From: Candidatus Saccharibacteria bacterium UBA6664
GTDB lineage: Bacteria > Patescibacteriota > Saccharimonadia > Saccharimonadales > Saccharimonadaceae
NCBI GenBank assembly: GCA_002455275.1
Contig: DKKO01000001.1
Span: 42,799 to 106,798 of the forward strand
DNA: 64,000 bases
Direction of reading: 5' to 3'
Shown: in pieces, positions 52,187-60,711 of the stretch
Layout: the number at the start of each line of letters is the position of its first letter
Position numbering within the stretch: position 1 is the first letter of the stretch
The notes under the pieces: generated by a model
Database searches by the model: none
What the model was told of the DNA's origin: nothing
What the model saw: only the letters and a program-made list of their open reading frames with translations
Position numbers and translations under genes: made by a program

Positions 52187-53467
52187 TTAATATGGGAGCG
52201 GGAAGTCTTTTAGAAACTTCTTCACCTCGGCACGTAGTGATTTTAGCGTCGCTTCATCATCTCGCGCATCAATCGCCTGTTTCATCCACTCGGCTATTTG
52301 TGGCATATGCTTCTCGGTCAACCCACGCGTGGTGAGTGCAGGCGTACCCAAACGAATACCGCTTGGTTTAAATGGAGGGTTTGGATCATCTGGAACCGAG
52401 TTCTTGTTTAGTGTAAGCCCAATTTTATCGAGCGCTTCTTCGGCAACCTTGCCATTTATGTCAAAGCTCTTCTGTACATCAGCCAAGATCAAATGGTTGC
52501 TTGTGCCGTTGGTGACTAACTTGAAGCCACGTTTCATCATTTCATCGGCTAGTACACTCGCGTTTTTAACAATTTGCTTTGAATAGGTCTTAAATTCCGG
52601 CTTGAGTGCTTCACCAAAAGCCACAGCTTTTGCGGCTATTACATGCATGTGCGGCCCGCCTTGCATGCCAGGGAAGATAGAGCGATCAATCAGGGTAGGA
52701 ATGTTTTCGAGTGTTTTTTCAGGAGCTTTTAGCGGGTTCCCTACTGTTCCCCTGCTCAAAATCATACCTCCGCGTGGCCCACGAAGCGTTTTGTGAGTGG
52801 TAGTGGTAATCACATGGAACCCGTAGTCGAACGGATTCTTAGCAACGCCAGCCGCGATAAGCCCGGCGATGTGCGCCATATCGGCCATGAGTAGTGCGCC
52901 TACTTCATTGCCGATTGCGGCAAATTTAGCATAGTCTAGCTCGCGCGGGTAGCCTGAAAAGCCTGCAAGCACAATCTTTGGCTTGTGTTTTAGGGCAAGT
53001 TCGCGCAAATGGTCGTAATCTATCTCGCCGGTTTCAATGTCTTTCATCTTGTAAGGGATGAAGTTGTACAGTTTTGCGCTTCTAGTCATCGGATTACCGT
53101 GAGTTAGGTGCCCACCATGGCTCAAATCCATCGCTAGTACTGCATCGCCTGATTCGAGCCACGCGCTGTATACCGCTTCGTTGGCCGGCGCACCAGAATG
53201 TGGCTGTACGTTGGCGTGATCTGCGTTGAAAAGCTTTTTCGCTCGGTCAATCGCTAGTTGCTCTAATGGATCGGTAAAATCTTGCCCTCCATAGTAGCGC
53301 TTGCCAGGGTAGCCTTCAGAATATTTATTAGTAAATACACTCCCCAGTGCTTCTAGTACATCAGTGCTCACATAGTTTTCACTCGGGATAAGCTCGAGCC
53401 CGTCTCGTTCACGTTGCTCCTCACCCGCGATTAGTTTCGCAACAACATCATCTTGCATTTTGGTCAT
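52187..53467 (-). CDS. glyA: Serine hydroxymethyltransferase
   Basis: PLP enzyme converting serine and THF to glycine and methylene-THF, which feeds FolD. HSGAPANEAVYSAWL, DLSHGGHLTHG and the PLP-lysine motif TTTTHKTLRGPRGG are intact in 426 residues. GGGGAG lies before the ATG. Converges on the pilin terminator. Confidence 0.97.
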   Translation of the reverse strand: MTKMQDDVVAKLIAGEEQRERDGLELIPSENYVSTDVLEALGSVFTNKYSEGYPGKRYYGGQDFTDPLEQLAIDRAKKLFNADHANVQPHSGAPANEAVYSAWLESGDAVLAMDLSHGGHLTHGNPMTRSAKLYNFIPYKMKDIETGEIDYDHLRELALKHKPKIVLAGFSGYPRELDYAKFAAIGNEVGALLMADMAHIAGLIAAGVAKNPFDYGFHVITTTTHKTLRGPRGGMILSRGTVGNPLKAPEKTLENIPTLIDRSIFPGMQGGPHMHVIAAKAVAFGEALKPEFKTYSKQIVKNASVLADEMMKRGFKLVTNGTSNHLILADVQKSFDINGKVAEEALDKIGLTLNKNSVPDDPNPPFKPSGIRLGTPALTTRGLTEKHMPQIAEWMKQAIDARDDEATLKSLRAEVKKFLKDFPLPY

Positions 53468-53579
53468 ACTACTCCCCTTTTTCGTGTAGTTTAGTTAGTT
53501 CCCTAAGATGACGTAAGAAATTACAGCATACATCCAGTATAGCACTTTTATCTTATATCGTATGTGATATACTTGCCCT

Positions 53580-55112
53580 ATGAGTGTATTAAATTACAAG
53601 CAGCAACTCGGTCGGCTCATCTCACAAAACCGCACCGAAAAAGGCATGACTCAAAGTGAACTTGCTAAAGAATTAGGCACGTCGCAATCCGCCATTAACC
53701 GTATAGAGCGAGGTGGGCAGAATATCAGCCTTGAGATGTTGGCTCGTATTAGTGATGTGCTTGGTAGCAACCTGGTGATTCTGAATAAGAGCGGCAAGAT
53801 AAACTTTCGCGTCAAAGGTGGGCAGAAACTTTCTGGCGCAATCGAAGTAAAAACCAGCAAAAACGCAGCAGTAGGCCTGCTGTGTGCAAGCTTACTTAAC
53901 AAAGGGCGTACTACCCTTAAGCACGTTGCTCACATTGAAGAAGTGAACCGTATTATTGAAGTGCTCGAAAGCATCGGTGTAAAAATCCGCTGGGTTAACG
54001 ACACTGACCTTGAAATCGTACCGCCGCCAAAGCTAAAGCTAGAGGCTATGGACGTAGAGGCGGCAAAGCGCACACGCACCGTAATTATGTTCTTAGGACC
54101 GCTACTCCACCAATACTCTGAGTTTAAGCTGCCCTTCGCAGGTGGGTGTAACCTAGGTACACGCACGGTTGAACCTCACATGGTCGGCCTCGAGCCCTTT
54201 GGTATGAAGGTGGAAGCTGCACCAAACACCGACTACTACCATGCAACCGTACAAGCAGCCAGTCTGCAGCGTGCAATCGTCCTTACCGAGCGTGGTGACA
54301 CCGTGACAGAAAATGTTATCATGGCTGCCGCTTTGTATGATGGCGTCACAGTTATTCGCAACGCCAGCCCAAACTATATGGTGCAAGATGTTTGCTTCTT
54401 CCTTGAAAAACTCGGCGTACAAATCGAGGGCATCGGTACGACAACCCTAACTATTCGCGGTAAGCGCCACATAAACACCAACGTTGAGTATTACCCAAGC
54501 GAAGACCCCATTGAAGCAATGAGTTTTATCGCGGCAGGCGTGGTAACTGGTTCACATATTACCATCAAGCGCGCACCGATTGAATTTTTAGAACTCGAGC
54601 TTTCTGTGCTTGAGGGCATGGGGCTGAATTATTCGCTGTCAGATGAATACATGGCGCGAAATGGCAAAACTCGTTTGGTAGATATTACTCTAAAGCATTC
54701 AGATCTTGTGGCCGCCAAGGACAAGCTTCACAGTATGCCCTTCCCTGGTGTAAATATGGATAACTTACCCTTTTTGGGGCTAATTGCTAGTGTAGCAGCC
54801 GGCCGTTCACTACTACATGATTGGAGCTATGAAAACCGGGCGATTTATTTCACAGAGCTTTCAAAACTAAACGCTAATATTGAGCTCGTCGACCCTCACC
54901 GCGTGTATATTACCGGCCCGACCAAATGGAAGCAAGCCGATATTGTAGCACCCCCCGCCCTGCGACCATCAGTAGTGATTTTACTCGCTATGTTGGCCGC
55001 GCCTGGTACCTCGACGCTTCGCGACGTGTACTCAATCAATCGTGGCTACGAAGATTTAGCCAATCGTTTAAACGCAATTGGCGCTCGCATTGAAACCGTA
55101 CAAGACATCTAG
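53580..55112 (+). CDS. murA: Xre-type HTH fused to MurA
   Basis: Residues 1-66 are a helix-turn-helix of the Xre/Cro class (NRTEKGMTQSELAKELG, SQSAINRIERG). Residues 74-510 are UDP-GlcNAc enolpyruvyl transferase: KTSKNAAVG (for SGAKNAAL), the fosfomycin-target Cys in FAGGCNLGTR, EDPIEAMSF and NRGYEDLANRL. This is the committed step of peptidoglycan synthesis with a DNA-binding head. TATACT (53568-53573) ends six bases before the ATG giving MSVLNYKQQ, so the HTH part is translated. Autoregulation is conceivable but unproven. Confidence 0.9.
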   Translation: MSVLNYKQQLGRLISQNRTEKGMTQSELAKELGTSQSAINRIERGGQNISLEMLARISDVLGSNLVILNKSGKINFRVKGGQKLSGAIEVKTSKNAAVGLLCASLLNKGRTTLKHVAHIEEVNRIIEVLESIGVKIRWVNDTDLEIVPPPKLKLEAMDVEAAKRTRTVIMFLGPLLHQYSEFKLPFAGGCNLGTRTVEPHMVGLEPFGMKVEAAPNTDYYHATVQAASLQRAIVLTERGDTVTENVIMAAALYDGVTVIRNASPNYMVQDVCFFLEKLGVQIEGIGTTTLTIRGKRHINTNVEYYPSEDPIEAMSFIAAGVVTGSHITIKRAPIEFLELELSVLEGMGLNYSLSDEYMARNGKTRLVDITLKHSDLVAAKDKLHSMPFPGVNMDNLPFLGLIASVAAGRSLLHDWSYENRAIYFTELSKLNANIELVDPHRVYITGPTKWKQADIVAPPALRPSVVILLAMLAAPGTSTLRDVYSINRGYEDLANRLNAIGARIETVQDI

Positions 55113-55155
55113 TCTACCCCTATAAATTATGCTACAATAGCATTTGCGTATTTAC

Positions 55156-55233
55156 GGCGAATGTAGCTCAGTTGGTTAGAGCGCCGGGTTGTGGCTCCGG
55201 AGGCCGTGGGTTCAATTCCCATCGTTCGCCCCA
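55156..55233 (+). tRNA. tRNA-His (GTG)
   Basis: Has the extra G-1 paired with C73; acceptor GCGAATG/CGTTCGC, anticodon stem CCGGG/TCCGG with loop TTGTGGC (anticodon GTG), encoded CCA. TACAAT about 25 bases upstream. Confidence 0.93.
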
Positions 55234-55236
55234 TGC

Positions 55237-55311
55237 GCGGGTGTCGTATAATGGCTAATATATCTGCCTTCCAAGCAAATGATGCGAGTTCGATTCTCGC
55301 CACCCGCACCA
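55237..55311 (+). tRNA. tRNA-Gly (TCC)
   Basis: Acceptor GCGGGTG/CACCCGC, loop CTTCCAA (anticodon TCC), T-arm GAGTTCGATTCTC and encoded CCA. The anticodon stem TCTGC/GCAAA has one C-A mismatch at 28-42. Three bases after tRNA-His; co-transcribed. Confidence 0.92.
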
Positions 55312-55349
55312 AAATAATCACTCCAGCTTGTCTGGGGTTATTATTTTGG
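55309..55349 (+). terminator. Terminator built onto the tRNA-Gly CCA
   Basis: Arms CCAAAATAAT/ATTATTTTGG with an inner CCAG/CTGG. The CCA of the tRNA is the foot of the stem, the same design as after tRNA-Glu. Confidence 0.75.
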
Positions 55350-55369
55350 TAGGAGTAGACGGGATTGAA

Positions 55370-55414
55370 TTCGCATCAGCGAGCAAAGCGAGCCAGATGC
55401 GAGCGCTACTGCCC
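55370..55414 (+). repeat. Palindromic element sharing a 16-mer with the alaS insert
   Basis: TCGCATC/GATGCGA arms frame GCGAGCAAAGCGAGCC (55379-55394), which occurs exactly in the alaS insert. Lies between tRNA-Gly and the next gene. Confidence 0.45.
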
Positions 55415-55442
55415 TGTTTGCTCTTTGTTATTATGGATATGA

Positions 55443-56159
55443 GTGAACAAGAAAACTAAATCTAACAAGCATATCAGTAGCTGGAAAAGACTTGGCTGGG
55501 CTTTACTTATATTCGTGTGCTTTTTGCCTCTTGTCGCTCTTGGTTTTGTATTATATGCAGTGTATGATTGTGCCACTACCGGCTGTGAGTCTCCGCCCGA
55601 CTACGAAGGTAAGCCTCAGGCTATTAAACGTGCTGTAGAGTACGCAAAAGAAAACTGCAAAAAATCGTATAGTAAAAACAGCTGCGATACGCTAGTAGGT
55701 CACGAGTCATTTTATATGTGCGGCTTTAGGGGAATGTGCGGCTGGTCTATCGAGGTCAAATCACCAAAAGATTCGCACTTCATATACAGATCACAAGCAA
55801 ATCTTGAGAAGAGCACTTTTACTGATTATTTCGTTACTCAATTCAGTGAGGATGACTCAGCAAATTCGCGAAAAGCTGCATATATTATTAATAAGATGTG
55901 TAAAAGCTACGAGCCTTCACGTGAGCTAAATTGTTTTAAAGATCAATTCGGCTTAGAGAGTACTGTCATTCAGTGGTACGAAAACACTGATGTCGGAAGC
56001 ATTACCGAATACGTTGGTCCTTATAGTTTCAACTTGGAGATTTCTCGTAAAGGCGTTATTTTAGATGCAAATATCACGAACTTTGAAGATGAAAATGAAA
56101 TAATCCTATACAAGTATCCTGCAATAAGGCGCTATCCTCTGAAGGATAGGTCTATTTAA
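55443..56159 (+). CDS. Cys-rich single-pass exported protein, unknown
   Basis: 238 residues with GTG start; basic N-terminus, one membrane helix (about 18-42), then an external domain with about 11 cysteines (YDCATTGC, NCKK, SCDTL, MCGFRGMCGW). No family recognised; the paired cysteines suggest a disulfide-stabilised extracellular fold. It converges on GC-rich cassette 3. Somewhat more AT-rich codons than the neighbours. Confidence 0.65.
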   Translation: MNKKTKSNKHISSWKRLGWALLIFVCFLPLVALGFVLYAVYDCATTGCESPPDYEGKPQAIKRAVEYAKENCKKSYSKNSCDTLVGHESFYMCGFRGMCGWSIEVKSPKDSHFIYRSQANLEKSTFTDYFVTQFSEDDSANSRKAAYIINKMCKSYEPSRELNCFKDQFGLESTVIQWYENTDVGSITEYVGPYSFNLEISRKGVILDANITNFEDENEIILYKYPAIRRYPLKDRSI

Positions 56160-56162
56160 AGG

Positions 56163-56204
56163 AAAAGCAGCAGGCCCCACGTCATTGACGCGGGGCCTGC
56201 TGCT
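56163..56204 (-). terminator. GC-rich terminator of cassette 3
   Basis: Arms GCAGCAGGCCCC/GGGGCCTGCTGC plus inner CGTC/GACG (16 bp), then TTTT on the minus strand. Confidence 0.85.
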
Positions 56205-56235
56205 CACCGCGGATGTGTGGGGCCGATGAACGTGG

Positions 56236-56505
56236 TCAGGGTTGTCGCCAGAAGTCTCGCAGGTCGTCGAAGAAGTCTTCGAAAACCTCCTTCCACATGT
56301 CTCCAGCGGAGTAGACCAGCAGCGCCAGCCATGCGAGCGGGTTGAAGACAACCAGCGCAACCCGCTTGGCACGCGTGTCGTCGAAGAACTCGCGGTTGTG
56401 CACGGGCTGCTCGGCCTCCAGCTTGATGACCGCCACCGCGCCCGTCGTCCAGACCGTCGCCAGAAGGAACTTGATGATCTTCCGCTTGATGGACTTGAGG
56501 GACAT
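56236..56505 (-). CDS. GC-rich cassette 3: small membrane protein, unknown
   Basis: 89 residues from the ATG preceded by AGGTGAGGGC (MSLKSIKRKIIKF...). Two hydrophobic segments (about 12-28 and 49-68) and a very acidic, aromatic tail (EVFEDFFDDLRDFWRQP). A longer frame upstream has AT-rich, poor codons and is not chosen. Third-position G/C is nearly exclusive; 56401-56460 is 44/60 G+C. Family not recognised. Like cassettes 1 and 2 it is a lone gene with a GC-rich terminator. Confidence 0.65.
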   Translation of the reverse strand: MSLKSIKRKIIKFLLATVWTTGAVAVIKLEAEQPVHNREFFDDTRAKRVALVVFNPLAWLALLVYSAGDMWKEVFEDFFDDLRDFWRQP

Positions 56506-56635
56506 GCCCTCACCTGCCTTTCGCGTTGCTAGGGAACTACGTTCACAGCAAATTGTGCACTGTTTCACTCTAAATCGCAAGTATAAGCGGGTTGATTTTA
56601 TCGCCGTTATTTTATAAATTTGCTACACTTTTTGT

Positions 56636-56983
56636 ATGACACACAGCCTCACCAAACATAGCGATATCCCAACCAAAGATAAATTTAGCATTCACCTCGA
56701 TGTATACCCCAATACAGGCGACTGTGGATTTGTGATTGTATCGACCGAAGAAGGTCACAACCAAGAATTTTATGACGTTGCTTCTACGTTCACCTACATC
56801 GTCCTGGAAGGCTCTGGTACATTTTTCCTTGATGATGAGCCAGTCGATGTCGCTGTAGGCGATCACTTGGTTATTCAGCCTAAAACGAGAATCTATTACA
56901 AAGGCACGATGAAGCTTGTTCTGATTACTAATCCCGCATGGCGCCCAGAAAACGAAGTCGAAACCAAAGCCAAAATTTGGTAG
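56636..56983 (+). CDS. Small cupin-domain protein
   Basis: 115 residues, single cupin barrel: FTYIVLEGSGTFFLDDEPVDVAVGDHLVIQP (second half of the metal-binding motif region) with few of the usual histidines. Substrate unknown; possibly a sugar or metal-binding protein. TACACT ends six bases before the ATG (leaderless). Confidence 0.8.
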   Translation: MTHSLTKHSDIPTKDKFSIHLDVYPNTGDCGFVIVSTEEGHNQEFYDVASTFTYIVLEGSGTFFLDDEPVDVAVGDHLVIQPKTRIYYKGTMKLVLITNPAWRPENEVETKAKIW

Positions 56984-56996
56984 CTATCTCTGTTAT

Positions 56997-57103
56997 AATG
57001 ACTAGTGCCGGCAGCGATTAAAGAAAAGAGCAGCCGGTGTAGCTGGCTTTGCCAGTACCCGCGCGATGAGAAAAACCTTTGGTTTGTCTCATTAGCGAAG
57101 CAC
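56997..57103. repeat. Hairpin-rich spacer before tRNA-Arg
   Basis: Contains CTGGC-TTT-GCCAG, ATGAG..AAACC-TTT-GGTTT..CTCAT and CCGGC/GCCGG arms. The segment GAAAAGAGC...CTGGCTTTGCCAG...CGCGATG resembles the terminator region at 1561-1609. No gene. Confidence 0.35.
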
Positions 57104-57180
57104 GCCCCGGTAGCTCAGTTGGATAGAGCAGAGGACTTCTAAGCCTAAGGTCGTAGGTTCAATTCCTACCCGGGGTACCA
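57104..57180 (+). tRNA. tRNA-Arg (TCT), weak anticodon stem
   Basis: Acceptor GCCCCGG/CCGGGGT, loop CTTCTAA (anticodon TCT), T-arm GTAGGTTCAATTCCTAC and encoded CCA. The anticodon stem GAGGA/GCCTA pairs at only three positions, with mismatches at both ends, unlike the six other tRNAs here. Confidence 0.88.
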
Positions 57181-57223
57181 AACAACTTATATTTAAAATT
57201 ATCCTGTAAGAGACACATGCCCT

Positions 57224-57802
57224 TTATATCTCTAGTCTCCCGCCCGCAGGAATATCAGATACACTACAATATCTATCAAGCCATTCCGCCCCAGTCCAGT
57301 ATTGAAATTTATCAGTAATGTTCGGTGAAGGGTAGTAGCCAATAGGCAAGATTCCATCAACTGGGGGCCGGTTCAATGTACCATTACTATTAAGCTTCCA
57401 TAGCCCACGCATGTCCCAACGATAACCAGCTGGTCCTGCATAATTTTGCACTTTAAGAAACTCTCTTAGCGTAACGCCGTCTGTGCTCACCCTATTATCA
57501 ACATAGCTATACCCAGCAATGTATTCTTTATTACGTATTTTATATGGAATGATAAAACTAAGTACAACGAGTATTACCACTGGCAGAAATATTAGAATTG
57601 CCGCCCAACCCGACACCGACAAGGTGTTCATTACATTGATACCAGCAATTACAGCAAAAAATATTCCTGCTATCAAAAGTAGGAGCGCTGTGTTTGCATT
57701 AATTATTACTTTTGTTGGAGCTGTTTTTGGTACAGTTGGTAAGATCCCTGCGGCTAATGCCTCGGTATATCCCTTAACGGTGTCGGGCGGTTGCGTGCTC
57801 AT
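57224..57802 (-). CDS. Two-helix membrane protein with DUF2510-like end
   Basis: 192 residues: cytoplasmic N-terminus, two helices (about 37-58 and 66-88), then a soluble end in which GYYPSPN...FQYWTGAEWLDR resembles DUF2510, a tryptophan-rich motif common in actinobacterial membrane proteins. Function unknown. Upstream of nothing on its strand; separate from the Clp gene. Confidence 0.7.
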   Translation of the reverse strand: MSTQPPDTVKGYTEALAAGILPTVPKTAPTKVIINANTALLLLIAGIFFAVIAGINVMNTLSVSGWAAILIFLPVVILVVLSFIIPYKIRNKEYIAGYSYVDNRVSTDGVTLREFLKVQNYAGPAGYRWDMRGLWKLNSNGTLNRPPVDGILPIGYYPSPNITDKFQYWTGAEWLDRYCSVSDIPAGGRLEI

Positions 57803-57849
57803 GATATATCTATGTTACTTTACTTGTACTTGTGGAATCAATGAAATCT

Positions 57850-60267
57850 CTAACTATATACAGTTGAGGCAGGCTCAGAGCCCATACTGCTCTGCACCTG
57901 TGCCCCAGTAATCTTGATAGTAGTACCCGGTGCAACCATACCCGCTAGCATGGCTTTGGCCACATTGTTTTCAATCACCCGCTGAATTACACGGCGCATC
58001 GGTCGAGCACCGAGACGTGGGTCGTAGCCTTTTTCTACCAGCATCATCTTGGCGTCATCGTCTACACTCACACTCACCTTTTGTAACGCCAAGGTTTTGT
58101 TTACTCCAGCTATCATTAAATCAACCACTTCGAGTAGTTCATTTTTTCCTAGCGGAACGAACGTTACAATCTCGTCGAAACGGTTTAGGAATTCTGGCTT
58201 GAATTGATTTGATGAAATAAGCTCATCGATAAACTCTTGCTCATAGTGCTCCATATCGTGACCTCGTGCAATGTATTCGCGAATTCTGTCGGCACCGGCG
58301 TTGCTTGTGGCAATCACGATGGCATCACGAAAGCTAATTTCACGGTTTTTCTCGTCGCGCAAAATACCTTCATCAAGCATTTGTAGTAGCGTGGTAAGTA
58401 CTTGCGGGTGGGCTTTTTCAATCTCATCAAGTAGCACCACGCTAAATGGCTGCTTCATCATTTGTGCCGTGAGGCTACTTGGATCCTCAGCACCATCTGC
58501 AATTAAACGTCGCACATCGCTACTTTGCACAAACTCGTTTAAATCAAGTCGCACTATCCTGCCTTCACCATCAAAATAGACATCGGCAAGCGCTTTCGCA
58601 AGCTCAGTTTTACCTACACCGGTAGGACCCAAAAATAGAAATGTGCCAATAGGACGGTTTTGATTTCGCACGCCTGCACGTGCACGCCTTAGCGCATCGC
58701 TCACTACACCAACAGCTCGGGTTTGGTTTACCATGCGTTTGTGTATAAGCTCCTCAAGGTTTAGTAGCTTTTCACGGTCGTCTCGGTCTGATGCTACGGC
58801 AATTTTTACATTCATAGTTTGCTCGATAGCTTTTTGCACCGAGTTCATAGTTACTAAACCTTGCTCGTCGTAGCTAGCGGCTGACTGGAGCAACTTGAGT
58901 GCTCGCCCTGGCATAGCTAAATCGTGTACGTAGCGTTCGCTCAAGCGATACGCCTCCTCAAGTGCTTGGTAGGTGTAGGTGACGTGCTTCTGGAATTCAC
59001 TTACCAACAGCTGGTCTTGCATCACCCGCATTGTTTCAGCTTTTGATGCTTGCTGTACATTGATACGATTTAAGGCGTTTGCCAAATTTGGGTTGCGCTT
59101 AGATATTTGCAAGAATCGCTGCTCGTCCATGGTTAATATAACCCGCAAACGACCTGCTTCAAGTATTGGCTGCAAAACGTTGGCAATATCTACCGAGCCA
59201 ATACCTTCTTCGAAAAAGAGCTGCGCATCGTCGAGGCAGATAATTATATTTTTTGCCGCAAACGCCTCACCAAGCACGCGCATCACTAGGTCTTCTAGCT
59301 CGCCACGACCAGGCGCTGCTGCGATTAGTGAAGCCGAGTCGAGCACAATGACCTGGCGGAACTTCAATTCAGATGGAAGTTTAGAAGAAGCATCGAGTAG
59401 GCGCTCGGCAAAGGCGTGTACGATGGTAGTTTTACCTACACCCATTGGGCCAACCAACACAGCATTTTGCCTTCCTCGATTTGAGAATGTTTCAATCAGC
59501 TGATCGAGCGCATCGGCATGAGCATCGAGGTCAACAGTCAGCAATCCGCCTCGCGAAATCTGCTCGCTAATGTTTTGGCCAAAACGGGCAAGCAGCGGAA
59601 TAAACCCAAATGACCAATCCCTAGCAATGCCACCGGTACGGCGTGGTGCGCTATGATGCCGTGATAATTCACGCAGATGATCTTGCCAGTGAATACCAGC
59701 AATAATATCGTCGAAGCTTAGGTGGAGATGTGCCAGTAATGCCTCGGCTTGAGGGAACTGTTTACACAGTGCATAAATCACCATGCCGGTCGTAATTTCT
59801 TGCTTGCCGAGTTCTTCTTTTAGCTCGACGGCTTGCTCCCATACGCGAGCGACATCGCCTTGATCTGGACTCGCTATGTCGCTGAGTAAGTTTGGCGTCA
59901 GGCCAAAACGCACACCATAAAACAATCCGCTCTGGATGCTACCTACGGCGATGGCAATATCTTTTGGGGAAGGATTTTTTGGCAGTTTACCAAGCAATAT
60001 GCCCTCGAGTGACGCGTCGATGCTCTGCTTATTTTCTGGTTTTAGGTGCTTCAACTCTCCGTTATACCATTCCACCACGATAGCTGGAATTGCTGCTAAC
60101 CCAACTAGCAGCCAACCCAGCGAGACCCCAAGCGCGACAACAACGATTCCCACAATAACAATCGCAACAGTAGAAACTGTCAGCAAGCGCACCATGAAAC
60201 CATCAAGCGCGGCGGCTAATCGTGCTTTGTGTGCCCGTTCACTTTTGTATAGCAACTCTACAGCCAT
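57850..60267 (-). CDS. Membrane-anchored ClpA/ClpC-type double AAA+ ATPase
   Basis: 805 residues. Two membrane helices (about 22-62) replace a free N-domain, followed by a Clp-N-like region (about 85-210). AAA-1 has GPMGVGKTT and LDDAQLFF, AAA-2 has GPTGVGKTEL and LLDEIEKAHP, and a D2-small domain with GARPMRRVIQRVIEN ends it. No tyrosine-loop or ClpP-binding LGF/IGF loop was found by eye, so it may be a remodeller or secretion motor. I choose the ATG at 60267, which overlaps the upstream stop by ten bases. Confidence 0.9.
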   Translation of the reverse strand: MAVELLYKSERAHKARLAAALDGFMVRLLTVSTVAIVIVGIVVVALGVSLGWLLVGLAAIPAIVVEWYNGELKHLKPENKQSIDASLEGILLGKLPKNPSPKDIAIAVGSIQSGLFYGVRFGLTPNLLSDIASPDQGDVARVWEQAVELKEELGKQEITTGMVIYALCKQFPQAEALLAHLHLSFDDIIAGIHWQDHLRELSRHHSAPRRTGGIARDWSFGFIPLLARFGQNISEQISRGGLLTVDLDAHADALDQLIETFSNRGRQNAVLVGPMGVGKTTIVHAFAERLLDASSKLPSELKFRQVIVLDSASLIAAAPGRGELEDLVMRVLGEAFAAKNIIICLDDAQLFFEEGIGSVDIANVLQPILEAGRLRVILTMDEQRFLQISKRNPNLANALNRINVQQASKAETMRVMQDQLLVSEFQKHVTYTYQALEEAYRLSERYVHDLAMPGRALKLLQSAASYDEQGLVTMNSVQKAIEQTMNVKIAVASDRDDREKLLNLEELIHKRMVNQTRAVGVVSDALRRARAGVRNQNRPIGTFLFLGPTGVGKTELAKALADVYFDGEGRIVRLDLNEFVQSSDVRRLIADGAEDPSSLTAQMMKQPFSVVLLDEIEKAHPQVLTTLLQMLDEGILRDEKNREISFRDAIVIATSNAGADRIREYIARGHDMEHYEQEFIDELISSNQFKPEFLNRFDEIVTFVPLGKNELLEVVDLMIAGVNKTLALQKVSVSVDDDAKMMLVEKGYDPRLGARPMRRVIQRVIENNVAKAMLAGMVAPGTTIKITGAQVQSSMGSEPASTVYS

Positions 60268-60650
60268 GATGGTGCCCATCCTGCAATCGCAGCGATAAAT
60301 CCGATAATTGGCAAAAACGGAATAAACGCCCACAGCACAAGCGCCACGACGCCAAATACAGCCTGTAACACCACCCACACGCAGCCTACAACGATTAAGA
60401 TAGTGCGCATAAATGCACCGATTGCACGCGATATCAACCGATCGACAAAATAGCGCCAGCGAACTTCAAGCGGACCGTTTACTTTGCCAGCTGATATTTG
60501 GCGAAATGGGGCAAACAAGGTGCGTACTAAAATATCAATCGAGAAATAGTCGATAGTACGAGCCATGCGTTCACGAAAAAGCAGCGCACGAGCCTTCCAG
60601 CCAGCACCGTACCACCACGAGAGGGCCCACACTACTATCATAGCTTCCAT
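60258..60650 (-). CDS. Membrane protein coupled to the Clp ATPase, unknown
   Basis: 130 residues: N-terminal helix (about 3-18), an amphipathic basic middle (RALLFRERMARTIDYFSIDILVR) and one or two C-terminal helices (about 82-125). Its stop overlaps the Clp ATPase start, so the two are made together and may form one membrane complex (inference). Confidence 0.75.
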   Translation of the reverse strand: MEAMIVVWALSWWYGAGWKARALLFRERMARTIDYFSIDILVRTLFAPFRQISAGKVNGPLEVRWRYFVDRLISRAIGAFMRTILIVVGCVWVVLQAVFGVVALVLWAFIPFLPIIGFIAAIAGWAPSWL

Positions 60651-60711
60651 TGTAGCGTACCTGGGGTAAGTAATCTATAATTTGCTCGGCTTTGTACGCT
60701 ATAATAAACAT

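Noticed and set aside
34140..56530. GC-rich tracts as assembly contamination
   Set aside because: Three separate tracts are neatly set between resident promoters and terminators, which is unlikely for chimeric joins. Read coverage was not available, so it is not fully excluded.
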